The notes under the pieces: generated by a model
Seen by the model: only the letters and a program-made list of their open reading frames with translations
What the model was told of the DNA's origin: nothing
Database searches by the model: none
Shown here: piece by piece, positions 17,218-25,710 of the stretch
Layout: every line of letters starts with the position of its first letter
Numbering within the stretch: position 1 is the first letter of the stretch
Program-made: the position numbers and the translations under genes
Source of the DNA: Paenibacillus_AB sp036577625
GTDB taxonomy: Bacteria > Bacillota > Bacilli > Paenibacillales > NBRC-103111
Direction: 5' to 3'
DNA length: 64,000 nt
Assembly: GCF_036577625.1 (NCBI RefSeq)
Contig: NZ_JARBDC010000069.1
Location: 124,001-188,000, forward strand

Positions 17218-18036
17218 TTGACACCAAGCGATCGCGGCAAGCCGCAGTCGGAAGTGCTTCACGCGGACTACGCCTACCACTATAAACCGTATCAAACGGC
17301 GAAACGGATGCTCAACTACTACTATTTCCGGCTTCAGGTCGAAGGCGGATGCATGGCGTTTGTCGGCGGCCAAACCGTTCCGGTCGGTCCGGGCGATTTG
17401 CTGCTGTACCGGCCCGGCGACGTCGCCTTCTTTCAATTCGTTCGTCCCCCCGGGCAGCCGGCCGGCAAATCGCTTCTGAGCGGCAATTATTACATGTCGT
17501 GCCGCGGGGCGTGGCTCGACGAATGGTGGGCCCGGACGCCCGTCCCCCAGCGGATGAAAATTCCGCTGAGCGACAGCCTGCTGGCCGTTTTCAAGGAAAT
17601 CGTCCAGGAGCACCGGAGGGCGATGCCGCACAAGGCGGAAATTTCCGACTATCTTCTGCGCGTGCTGTGCCGCATGATCGAACGGTCGGTCCCGGACGCG
17701 AACCGACAGGACGACAACCCGTCGCAGCTCGTCGGACGGATGAAGCAGTATATTACGGAAAACGCGACTTCCCCTTTCCGGCTCGAAGACGTGGCGAATT
17801 ATGCGGGCATCAGCGTCCCTTACGCGGTCGCCCTGTTCAAGGCGGCATGCAATCAGACGATCATGCAGTACGCGAAGGAGGTGCGGCTGTCGATCGCCTG
17901 CGACCGGATCAAATTTACGGTGACGAACTTGGAGCGGATCGCCGAATCGACGGGGTTCGGCAGCTATACGTATTTTCACCGGGTGTTCCGCGCGAAGTTC
18001 GGCATGTCGCCGAAGCAGTACCGCGAGCGGCATTAA
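17218..18036 (+). CDS. AraC family transcriptional regulator
   Basis: 272 residues. It starts at TTG 17218: an in-frame stop lies three codons upstream, and GGGAG precedes the start. The N-terminal cupin-like domain includes VGGQTVPVGPGDLLLYRPGD. The C-terminal AraC DNA-binding domain (about 170-270) ends FHRVFRAKFGMSPKQYRERH. It is divergently transcribed from the orphan binding protein and GH18-like gene pair, its likely targets. There is no membrane segment, so it should sense a cytosolic ligand. Confidence 0.92.
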   Translation: MTPSDRGKPQSEVLHADYAYHYKPYQTAKRMLNYYYFRLQVEGGCMAFVGGQTVPVGPGDLLLYRPGDVAFFQFVRPPGQPAGKSLLSGNYYMSCRGAWLDEWWARTPVPQRMKIPLSDSLLAVFKEIVQEHRRAMPHKAEISDYLLRVLCRMIERSVPDANRQDDNPSQLVGRMKQYITENATSPFRLEDVANYAGISVPYAVALFKAACNQTIMQYAKEVRLSIACDRIKFTVTNLERIAESTGFGSYTYFHRVFRAKFGMSPKQYRERH

Positions 18037-18499
18037 CGGCGGCGGCCGGACCGCCCTTTACTTCCGCCGGGGCATGCTCGAAGGGCGGCGAACCGGACTC
18101 GCGTATTTCATCCGCTGCGCGGCCGAATCGTACCTGAAGCCGGGTTCGTAGAGGAACGGTTCGTTTCCAAACTCCCCATCGCATCGGGATATTCAAACTA
18201 CCGGTAAAACGTCCCGTTATTTTGCCAGCCTCCCCTTTTCCGGCCGCATTAGCGGGAAAACCTCACGATAGTTTTCGCCGAATCGCGCTTTTTGCCGCTG
18301 TGCTGCCGCTTTACCGGGAAGAGTTTTTCCCGTTCGTCCGAACCAACCGCTATTTCGAGACGAAATAGCGGGACGTATTCCGGTTATCTTCCGGATGCCG
18401 GGCATGGCCAAGTAACCGCCGGATACAAATGTCAGGCCCTTCCGCTGTTACCGCCCCATCCGCGGCAAAACCACGATTCGCCGCTCGGGAACCGCGATG
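18037..18499. other. 463-base intergenic region rich in hairpins, no gene seen
   Basis: No ORF with a credible ribosome binding site was found. The stretch holds several inverted repeats, the best at 18347-18371 (CCGCTATTTCG-AGA-CGAAATAGCGG) and a weaker CGGGAA/TTCCCG pair just before it. Words such as AATAGCGGG and CGTTATT also appear in the repeat-like region near 49127, suggesting a shared family of small intergenic elements. Confidence 0.5.
18347..18371. repeat. Perfect 11-bp inverted repeat
   Basis: CCGCTATTTCG, three-base spacer AGA, CGAAATAGCGG. There is no T-run on either side, so a terminator is less likely than a palindromic repeat unit. Confidence 0.6.
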
Positions 18500-18937
18500 T
18501 CATTTTTTCAAAACGAGCGGCTCCATCTCCCGCAGCGTGGTACGCCCCCATTGCTCCATAAGCCGGCAATAACTTTCCGCGTCGTGCATCTGCGCGTCCA
18601 CATCGGCGATCGTCATCGTCCAGGCCACCTTGGGAAGAGGCGGCGCATCCGCCGGCCTTCGAATTCCCTTGTCGCGTCCCGGTCCTTGGGCTGCATCCCG
18701 GCGAATCATCTCCGTCGTGAAGCCTTCCTCCAAATATTTTCGCAGCGCGGCTTGGGCCCAGACATACAATTCATCGCTGTAGCCCTCATGCTGTACCATG
18801 TAGCAGGCAACGGTGAGAAAATGAACCCGACCGTAACCGGGATCGGCGAACTCGAGTGCCAGAAATTCGCCGAAAATCGATTCGCACGTTTTCTCCCCGG
18901 TATGAACGGCGCCGCACTTTGTACACATTTGCTGCAT
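18500..18937 (-). CDS. DUF5946-like small protein
   Basis: 145 residues of unknown function. The N-terminal MCTKCGAVHTGEKTCESIFGE has a CxxC pair and a third Cys that could bind a metal. It is followed by LEFADPGYGRVHFLTVACYMVQH, which matches my recollection of the DUF5946 family. The start at 18937 is set by AGGAGGTG eight bases upstream; an upstream ATG at 18958 lacks this. It is followed by no clear partner. It is a stand-alone, probably cytosolic protein. Confidence 0.75.
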   Translation of the reverse strand: MQQMCTKCGAVHTGEKTCESIFGEFLALEFADPGYGRVHFLTVACYMVQHEGYSDELYVWAQAALRKYLEEGFTTEMIRRDAAQGPGRDKGIRRPADAPPLPKVAWTMTIADVDAQMHDAESYCRLMEQWGRTTLREMEPLVLKK

Positions 18938-19045
18938 CAATATCACCTCCTGTCGCATTTCATCATAGTCTTGATGGAGACGAACTCCGATTTTTGCCTA
19001 CCTGCGCAACGCTCCCCCATGCCGGCTTGATCCACTGCCGTCCTT

Positions 19046-20110
19046 CTACTTCCTTTCCATTTCAAGGATGTCCCGCCAAGGGAGGGATAACGCCGACGCA
19101 ATTTCAATACCGGTCGTTTCTAAATATCGTTGGACCGTATGATATCCCGCTTCGAAGCCCGCAAGGTGAGGAATTCCGAAAGTCGGATGCCCCTGTGCGG
19201 CAAGGAGCGGATCGCCGTAAAGATAGGCGGCGACAATGTTCGCTTCCGTACGTTCCGAATGTGCAATGATCAGTTCGCAAGCATATTGGAGTTCCTCCCG
19301 CGTCAATGGAACAACATCCGGAGACCGGAAGCTGCCTGCCTGGATTCGGGTTCCGTAAATGTTGATCGGAACGTCGTCATAGCTTGTCTTGCCGTAATAG
19401 CCTGCAAGTTCGGCAAGCGTTTCTCCCCAGTCGTCCGGAGGCATAAAATGAATCAACGCCGGGAATTCCGCATCCGAAAAAACGGTATGTATAAAAGCTG
19501 CGGCTAAGCCTTCCATAACAACAGCTTCACCAAGCGAGATCGCGGAATCTTCGTTTCGGGCCGTTCGCCGAATTCCATGGATGAAGCTCCTTGCGAGAAT
19601 ATAACCCAGACGACGGAGATTCCCCGCCGAGGGCCATATACGAACAAACAAATAACCCGGTGCCCGTCCATAACAGCTTATACCCGAACCGTTCATCATC
19701 AAAGTTCCGTTTGCACAATCCGCCGGAACAATGGCGACAACGAGACGATCCGGCAAAAGACGAGAAGGAACGGCTTTCGCCAATATCTCCAACGTTTTCG
19801 CGATCCGATCGGCGAGTTGTCGCCGTTCCGATTCGTCAAAACTCCATTCCGTCGCTTCCAAGCTCCTGGTCGGGTTAAACAATCCGTATTGCTGCTGGGC
19901 TTCCAAAATATCGATGCCGTCGCTTCTTACGGCGGACAACATATCGAAATCCTGAAATCCATGCCGTCCTTTTGCATTCCTTACCAAAGAAATGAAGCCT
20001 TGCTCGCTTTCGGCCCATTCCAAGAATCGCGGTAACAGTTCTTCGGCTTTGAACCGTTTCGTAAAGGCATCGTACAGAATCGGCAATGTATTGTGAACAA
20101 TGATTTGCAT
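19046..20110 (-). CDS. DUF2268-like putative Zn-protease homologue lacking HExxH
   Basis: 354 residues. The overall layout resembles DUF2268 predicted zinc proteases: an alpha-helical N-terminal half, a VVAIVPAD strand, a helix where the zinc motif should be, then GEAVVMEGLAAAF, corresponding to the family's conserved Glu helix. In this protein the expected HEYHH-type motif reads ARSFIHGIRR, so the catalytic Glu and first His are missing. It may be a non-catalytic or regulatory homologue. There is no signal peptide. It is in the same direction as the DUF5946-like gene, 108 bases apart. Confidence 0.7.
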   Translation of the reverse strand: MQIIVHNTLPILYDAFTKRFKAEELLPRFLEWAESEQGFISLVRNAKGRHGFQDFDMLSAVRSDGIDILEAQQQYGLFNPTRSLEATEWSFDESERRQLADRIAKTLEILAKAVPSRLLPDRLVVAIVPADCANGTLMMNGSGISCYGRAPGYLFVRIWPSAGNLRRLGYILARSFIHGIRRTARNEDSAISLGEAVVMEGLAAAFIHTVFSDAEFPALIHFMPPDDWGETLAELAGYYGKTSYDDVPINIYGTRIQAGSFRSPDVVPLTREELQYACELIIAHSERTEANIVAAYLYGDPLLAAQGHPTFGIPHLAGFEAGYHTVQRYLETTGIEIASALSLPWRDILEMERK

Positions 20111-20248
20111 ATGTTTCCCTCGCGTGCGGAAGTGATCTATCCCTATTGTAAGCTTAATCCCCCCGATTGAAATAGTATAAGGGTTAACGCTGCGTTAAAG
20201 TCAATTGTCGTTTTCGGATACGGAGTCGAATGGAAGGCATAAACAGAA

Positions 20249-20288
20249 ACGGCAGTCCGGCGCCTCCAATCGGGTCCCGAACTGCCGT
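20249..20288 (-). terminator. Likely terminator of the beta-helix gene cluster
   Basis: ACGGCAGT / ACTGCCGT arms 24 bases apart, with partial internal pairing. On the minus strand they are followed by TTTCTGTTTAT. It lies 24 bases past the stop of the gene at 20312. Confidence 0.6.
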
Positions 20289-20311
20289 ATGTACCGCCAT
20301 TTTACAACAGA

Positions 20312-22033
20312 CTAAACTCCCATCGGAATCGCAAACATCTCCGGCGCCGCGGAATACGATACGATCAGCTCGTCGCCCGGCATCAGGCCGTACAAGTTGT
20401 TGACCGGAAGTCCGGATGTGCCGCCGCCCACGACCGTCTGGTCTCCCCCGCGCCTAAACTGCACCTGCGTCACGGTTCCGCCGCGCACGGCCACTTGCTG
20501 GAGATGGCCGGCGTTGTTCGTGTACGCAAACGGCGAGGCTCCGACCGGTATTTCGACTCTAGGCTTAGGGACGGTCATAAACCGGTTCGTATCGTGATCG
20601 TAAATATCGCGGATCGTCGAATCGTCTCCGCTGTCGTACACCCCGCCCGCCGACGTGTTCCAATAGTTGACGGTCAGCTTCTCGATCAGCGTGCGGCGGG
20701 CGCCCGCGTCGGTTTGAATGCGCTCATGGAGCCCTCCGCTCACCTCGGCATTCAGCGAGCCGACGGCAAAATGCAGCTTTTTCGCCGAATAACAATTGAT
20801 CAGCTTCGTGAACTGGCCTTGATCCATCACGTCGTCGGTTCCGTTTCCCTCGAAGCCGAGTCCGGAAAACGAATTAAATCTGCATCCCGGCGCTATGACG
20901 ACACCGTGGATGCCTATCGCTTCCGAGGTGCCGCCGACGAAAGTATTCTGGTCTCCGTCCGCAATCCGGATGCCGATCCCGGTCAGCCCTTCGATAATCG
21001 GGTTGATGAACGTATTGCAGGTCGAGCGCAGGTTGCGCGACGGCGATTTGCCGATATGAATGCCCGTATACGGCTTGCTTGTCATCGGCTGTTCGTTAAC
21101 CGAGCAGGTAACGCTCTCGAACACGCCGGCCACCGTCCAGAGCAGCTTTAGCGCCGTGCCCGTCGACGAGCTCGCTTCGCGCAGGTTCACGTTCCGAACG
21201 ACCAGATGCGAGGCGTTCTCCGTATACAATAAATCGGTGATCGCCGGGTTGCCTTCGATCGTCAAATTCTCTACCGTAATCCCGTATATGACCTGCGGAC
21301 CGAACGGACTGCCGTCCACGACAAAGGCTCTTCCCGAGCCGGTATACTTCAAAACCGTATCATGCTTGCCCGCTCCTCTCACCGACAAGTAGGAGTACCC
21401 CCAGTTCGGGCTGGCCGATGTTGCGCACACGCCCTTAGGCAGTACAATCGATCTTCGGCCGCTGGATACCGCGTACGCAATGGCCTTGGCCAGCGGTACT
21501 CCATTATCGGTCGAACCGTCCATGATCGCCCCGAACCAGGCCGGGTTGACCGCGCCTCCCGCCACCCTCAGCCAGCAGCCCGACCCGGACGGGCTCGTTT
21601 CGCCCGTTCCCGCAAGAAAAGCGGGCAAATTTGCCACGGTCCCGTTCCACGGAACAGTGGGGCTGATGACGACTCCGCCGTTATGGCCCGACTTGGGCTC
21701 GGACGCCTTCCACACGAACTCCCCTCCGCCGTTCGAGTCCATCGGCATAGACAGGGCGGAAACGCCGCCGGGATGCGACGCGAAGACGGATAATACCCGG
21801 ACGATCTGTCCGTCAGGCATTGAAGCGGTATTCAGGGCCAGCAGATCCGTAACGGAAGGAACGGAGATCACGCAGTCGTCGCCGCCTTTCGCCTGTGCGG
21901 AATACTCGCCGGAAATTCCGGCGGCTGCGATCGATACGCCGGCCGCCCCCATCGCCGCCAGCAGCTTTCTGCGGCTTAACGGGCGCTTCGGGCTGTCCGA
22001 ACTGCCCGGTCCTTCCATGCTTGAACGATCCAT
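20312..22033 (-). CDS. Tat-exported right-handed beta-helix (pectate lyase-like) protein
   Basis: 573 residues. The N-terminus carries the twin-arginine motif SRRKLLAAMGAAGV, so it should be exported folded. The body has a glycine- and asparagine-rich pattern of short strands (for example VENLTIEGNPAI, VVRNVNLREA, NTFINPIIEGLTGIGI) typical of parallel beta-helix proteins, including polysaccharide lyases and phage-tailspike-like GH enzymes. The catalytic residues cannot be assigned. GGGAGGG precedes the start. It is the last gene of the cluster beginning at 27534, so it probably acts on the same glycan as its neighbours. Confidence 0.82.
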   Translation of the reverse strand: MDRSSMEGPGSSDSPKRPLSRRKLLAAMGAAGVSIAAAGISGEYSAQAKGGDDCVISVPSVTDLLALNTASMPDGQIVRVLSVFASHPGGVSALSMPMDSNGGGEFVWKASEPKSGHNGGVVISPTVPWNGTVANLPAFLAGTGETSPSGSGCWLRVAGGAVNPAWFGAIMDGSTDNGVPLAKAIAYAVSSGRRSIVLPKGVCATSASPNWGYSYLSVRGAGKHDTVLKYTGSGRAFVVDGSPFGPQVIYGITVENLTIEGNPAITDLLYTENASHLVVRNVNLREASSSTGTALKLLWTVAGVFESVTCSVNEQPMTSKPYTGIHIGKSPSRNLRSTCNTFINPIIEGLTGIGIRIADGDQNTFVGGTSEAIGIHGVVIAPGCRFNSFSGLGFEGNGTDDVMDQGQFTKLINCYSAKKLHFAVGSLNAEVSGGLHERIQTDAGARRTLIEKLTVNYWNTSAGGVYDSGDDSTIRDIYDHDTNRFMTVPKPRVEIPVGASPFAYTNNAGHLQQVAVRGGTVTQVQFRRGGDQTVVGGGTSGLPVNNLYGLMPGDELIVSYSAAPEMFAIPMGV

Positions 22034-22164
22034 ACCTTTTCCCTCCCGGATTGATTACTTATAGGGTCGGTGTATCCGGTCCGCGTGGTCCCGTATGCCG
22101 TCGCTATTTTGCCGTTATTTGCTCCGGACCTTCCGCTTGATTCACCGGATCCGCCATTCGGCGC

Positions 22165-24231
22165 TTACTCCGGCACGTCTTCCAGTACGGCCATCGCATG
22201 CAGCTCCAGCACCGGAATCGTAAATACGATGCCGTCCCCCTCTTCGGCGAAAGGAAGCGGCTCCAGCTGCGGAGCCAAATAAAGTCGTTCAGGCTTGGCC
22301 CGGATGCGTACCGTAATGTTGTGAAGCGGCCATATTTCCTCGATGAACGTTTTCGAGCCCGCCGCCTTCTCCTCTCGAACCTGTACGAGATGAACGATCC
22401 AACGCGAAGCCTGTCGCATCAGATTGACCTCCACGCCGATCGGCGCATCGACCTCGATCAGCGGATTCGGACGAAGCAGCTTGTAGCCGTCCATATAAAT
22501 CCGGCGCAGCCACGGAGAGCCGGTTTTCCAGTACGAAGCCTCGATCGGCGCGGCTATATACAGGCATGCGCCTTTGCCGTAACGATGCAGCGTGATCGCC
22601 GGATCGTCGGTACGGATCGCCGGATGGGCATGCTGATGGTAGACGTGCCGATGCGTTTTCGTTTCCATGGCCGGCTCCATAAAGACGGACAGCACCCTTG
22701 CGCCCGCGGACGGCTGCACCCGCAGCACCGGAGAGTTCGTCCCTTTCACAAGCACCGGCATATCCGGGACGCTGCCAAACGCTTCCTTGGCGAAATCGGC
22801 CATATAATTCACGCTGTATCTCGAGTTGTCCTCGAAATCTGCGCCAAACACGTCCGCCAGCCCGAAATTCGCTTTACGCATCCCCTCTTCGGAGTATAAG
22901 GACGTCCGGTACGTGGCGATCAATAAGCCGCCGCCGCGAACGAACTCGCGAACCGCCGTTTCGACCTCCGGCGACACGTACGCCTGATCCGGCAGCGCGA
23001 GAACGGCATATCCGCCAAGCTGCTTCACCAGATCGCGTTCCGACATGACATCGAAATGGACGTTCCCTTCGATCAGCATCCGGTTCATTCCGTTCAGCGC
23101 ATCGTCCGCGTGATTCGGCAGCGAAGTGCTTTCGAGCATGCGCCGGTTATGAACGCCGTGCAGCACCGCCACGTCGGGGACGCTGGACGCTCCAAGCAGC
23201 CATTCCTCCCGCTCGCGGATAAAATCGTTCGCTTGCTTTATCGCGTCTACGACCGGCGGGGGAAGCGCTCCTTTGAGCGCGCCCGACGGGATCGGCACGT
23301 GGCCGAAGCTGATCGAGCCGCCCCCCGATATCGTTATGGCCGCAGCCGCCTTAAGCGTCGCCGCCGGAGCGAGCGTCCATTCCCCCCAGCTGCCCATCTC
23401 GCTCGGCATCATCAGTTCGAACGGCTTGCCCTTCGTCCGCTTCCACTTGGCGAGCAAGCTGCCGTACAAATAAATCGGCGGATGGAATTCGGAGGTTAAG
23501 TAATCCGCCAGCTCATCCGGCTCCATATGCGCAAACGCCAAGTCTCCGGCATGATTCCAGCCGATCTCCAGCTCCGGATTGAGCCTCTTCAGCCTCCCGG
23601 TAATAAACCGCAAAAAGTCGGCGCGAATATCCCGCTGAAACTGCTGCCATCTGCGCAGGTCGGCCGAGCCCGGCGGCGGCGAGACGGGCGGCGTTTGCCC
23701 GTACTTCTCCACATACCATTTGCGGCAGTAGTCGCAGTGGCAGGAGGACGGCCAGACGTACGTAATATCGAAGAAAAAGCCGTCCACCGCGTAGCGCCCG
23801 GCAATCTCCGACAGCTGCGCCGCCACGTAATCCCGGTACGGAGAATTCAGGCAGAGCAGATCGTAGAAGCCGAATGCGTTCGTGACCGGCGCGCCGTCCT
23901 TGTCCCGCTGCCGGTAATCGGGATTTGAGCCCGCGACGTAGCTGTTCAGCCCGACGTTGTAATAGGCGATCAGACGGATGCCGTGCCGGTGCGCCTCCTT
24001 GACCGCTTCCTCCAGCAAATCTTTGCCCGCCAGCTTTGCGTTTTGTTTGCCGATCCGGGTGTCGTAGTAAGACGTTCCGAACGCGTCCTTGGTCATAAAC
24101 GTCAGCGTCTGCATGCCGGCCTCGGCCATCTCGCGCATATAGCGCGGGACGTCGAAGGCGATCTCCGGCACGGCTTCCCCGATATGGAAATCGAGCAGCC
24201 CTCTTCGAAGTGTCGTGCGATATAAGCTCAT
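22165..24231 (-). CDS. GHL6/GH42-trimerization-type glycoside hydrolase-like protein
   Basis: 688 residues, no signal peptide. The N-terminal TIM-barrel half contains VDGFFFDITYVWPSSCHCDYC with acidic and Cys residues typical of the hypothetical glycosyl hydrolase 6 (GHL6) group. The middle contains a beta-galactosidase trimerization-like (GH42 M) segment with YAVLALPDQAYVSPEVETAVREFVRGGGLLI. The C-terminal beta domain reads like GH accessory domains. It is predicted to cleave an imported or cell-associated oligosaccharide. It lies 139 bases after the binding protein at 24371 and 131 bases before the beta-helix gene. Confidence 0.82.
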   Translation of the reverse strand: MSLYRTTLRRGLLDFHIGEAVPEIAFDVPRYMREMAEAGMQTLTFMTKDAFGTSYYDTRIGKQNAKLAGKDLLEEAVKEAHRHGIRLIAYYNVGLNSYVAGSNPDYRQRDKDGAPVTNAFGFYDLLCLNSPYRDYVAAQLSEIAGRYAVDGFFFDITYVWPSSCHCDYCRKWYVEKYGQTPPVSPPPGSADLRRWQQFQRDIRADFLRFITGRLKRLNPELEIGWNHAGDLAFAHMEPDELADYLTSEFHPPIYLYGSLLAKWKRTKGKPFELMMPSEMGSWGEWTLAPAATLKAAAAITISGGGSISFGHVPIPSGALKGALPPPVVDAIKQANDFIREREEWLLGASSVPDVAVLHGVHNRRMLESTSLPNHADDALNGMNRMLIEGNVHFDVMSERDLVKQLGGYAVLALPDQAYVSPEVETAVREFVRGGGLLIATYRTSLYSEEGMRKANFGLADVFGADFEDNSRYSVNYMADFAKEAFGSVPDMPVLVKGTNSPVLRVQPSAGARVLSVFMEPAMETKTHRHVYHQHAHPAIRTDDPAITLHRYGKGACLYIAAPIEASYWKTGSPWLRRIYMDGYKLLRPNPLIEVDAPIGVEVNLMRQASRWIVHLVQVREEKAAGSKTFIEEIWPLHNITVRIRAKPERLYLAPQLEPLPFAEEGDGIVFTIPVLELHAMAVLEDVPE

Positions 24232-24370
24232 GTTCGTCAGCTCCCATTTTTTCGGATCCGCCCCGATCGGAACGTTCCTGCATCAATGCCCGGCTTTCGC
24301 CGCTTGCCGCCGTTTCGAAGGTCCGTCGAAGGCGTCCCGGCTTCCGAACCTTCGGCAAGCGGCGGCCCGC

Positions 24371-25693
24371 CTAGTTTCGCTTCGCCTCCGCGACCGCCTT
24401 GTCCGCCTCTTCCGCCGCTTCGCGCAGCGCTGTGTTGAGATCGACCGTCCCTTTGACGATATCGGGAATCCGCTTCGTGAGCAGTCCTTCCACCGACAGC
24501 TGGTATTTCGATTTGGGTGCGATCGGGGCCGGCTTGTTGTAGAAAATCGCCTTCCAGTTTTTATCCTTGAAGGCGGATTCCGACGCGTACGCTTTCTTCA
24601 CGTTCTCGTCCTCGATCACCGGCATAATGCCCTGCTTGGAGAAGTTCATCTGCTGCTGCGCGGACACCAAATATTTGATCACCTCCATCGCCGCATCTTT
24701 ATTCGGGGAGATCGACGTGACGCCGAACACGAACGGCGCCATTTGCGAGCCGATCCCCGGCTTATCCCGGAAAGTCGGAAGCGAGACGAGATCCCATTCG
24801 ATTTTCTCCATGTCCTTCGGCACCGCAAACGGGAATTGCGAATGGAAAGCGAACATCGCCAGCTCCTGGCTGTTCGTCAGCTCCAGCCGGTACGGGACGG
24901 CCTTCAAAGCCGTCACGCGGTCTTTGTAGCCTTGATCGGCTCCAGGGTCCAGGAAATAAGCCGCGATCATCTTTTTCCATGCCTCGGCCTGGAAGGTCGC
25001 CTTCTCCGCGGCATCCAAATAAGGCTGCGAGAGCTGGTTGTTGCCGAGCAGGTGCGGAGCCGAAGCGGCAAAACCGACATACTGCTTATCCTCCTTGCGG
25101 GTCAGCTTCTTGGCCAGCTCCAGCGTTTCGTCCCAGAACATCCCGTCCTTCGGATAAGGCACTCCGAACTTGTCGAAAAGCCCCTTGTTGTAGTACAGCA
25201 CCTGCACCGTATTGGTGACCGGCAGAGCATGCAGCTTTCCTCCGCCGGAGCTGCGGATGCCGTCGATCAGCGTTTGCTGGAACGACCCGAGGTCGACTCC
25301 GTGTTTTTTGACCAGCTCGGTCATATCGTATTGGAGGCCGGACGTTTCCGACAGCTGCGGATAATAGGCGATCGACTGATACAAAATATCGATTTGCTGC
25401 TTCTGCGCCAGCAGTTCGTTCAGCGACTTCCCTTGTCCGTGCGGTATATATTTGATCGTATAGTCCGGAAATTTTTTGCGGAGCGCGTTGCCGTACTGCC
25501 CGTTAAACATGTCTTCGTTATCGCCGGAATTGGAGTGGATGACGAGCTCGATCGGCTGTGCCGGCTTGGATTGTCCCGCCGCTTCGTTGCCGTTCCCTTC
25601 CGTAGAGCCGCCGCCCGTTCCGCTACCGCCGCATCCGGTCATGACGACAATCGCCGCCGTCATACCGATCAAAGCCAACTTTTTCTGTGCCAT
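24371..25693 (-). CDS. Extracellular solute-binding lipoprotein, no permease nearby
   Basis: 440 residues. The lipobox is MTGC (C21). The start at 25693 is set by a GGGGGGA ribosome binding site; upstream ATG 25792 would put the signal peptide deep inside the protein. It shares LYYNKGLFDKFGVPYPKDGMFW and the FPDYTIKYIP region pattern with the orphan binding protein at 15755. The gene follows the other binding protein after 17 bases, an unusual tandem of two distinct binding proteins with no permease. Confidence 0.92.
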   Translation of the reverse strand: MAQKKLALIGMTAAIVVMTGCGGSGTGGGSTEGNGNEAAGQSKPAQPIELVIHSNSGDNEDMFNGQYGNALRKKFPDYTIKYIPHGQGKSLNELLAQKQQIDILYQSIAYYPQLSETSGLQYDMTELVKKHGVDLGSFQQTLIDGIRSSGGGKLHALPVTNTVQVLYYNKGLFDKFGVPYPKDGMFWDETLELAKKLTRKEDKQYVGFAASAPHLLGNNQLSQPYLDAAEKATFQAEAWKKMIAAYFLDPGADQGYKDRVTALKAVPYRLELTNSQELAMFAFHSQFPFAVPKDMEKIEWDLVSLPTFRDKPGIGSQMAPFVFGVTSISPNKDAAMEVIKYLVSAQQQMNFSKQGIMPVIEDENVKKAYASESAFKDKNWKAIFYNKPAPIAPKSKYQLSVEGLLTKRIPDIVKGTVDLNTALREAAEEADKAVAEAKRN

Positions 25694-25710
25694 GCGTAAA
25701 TCCCCCCGGG

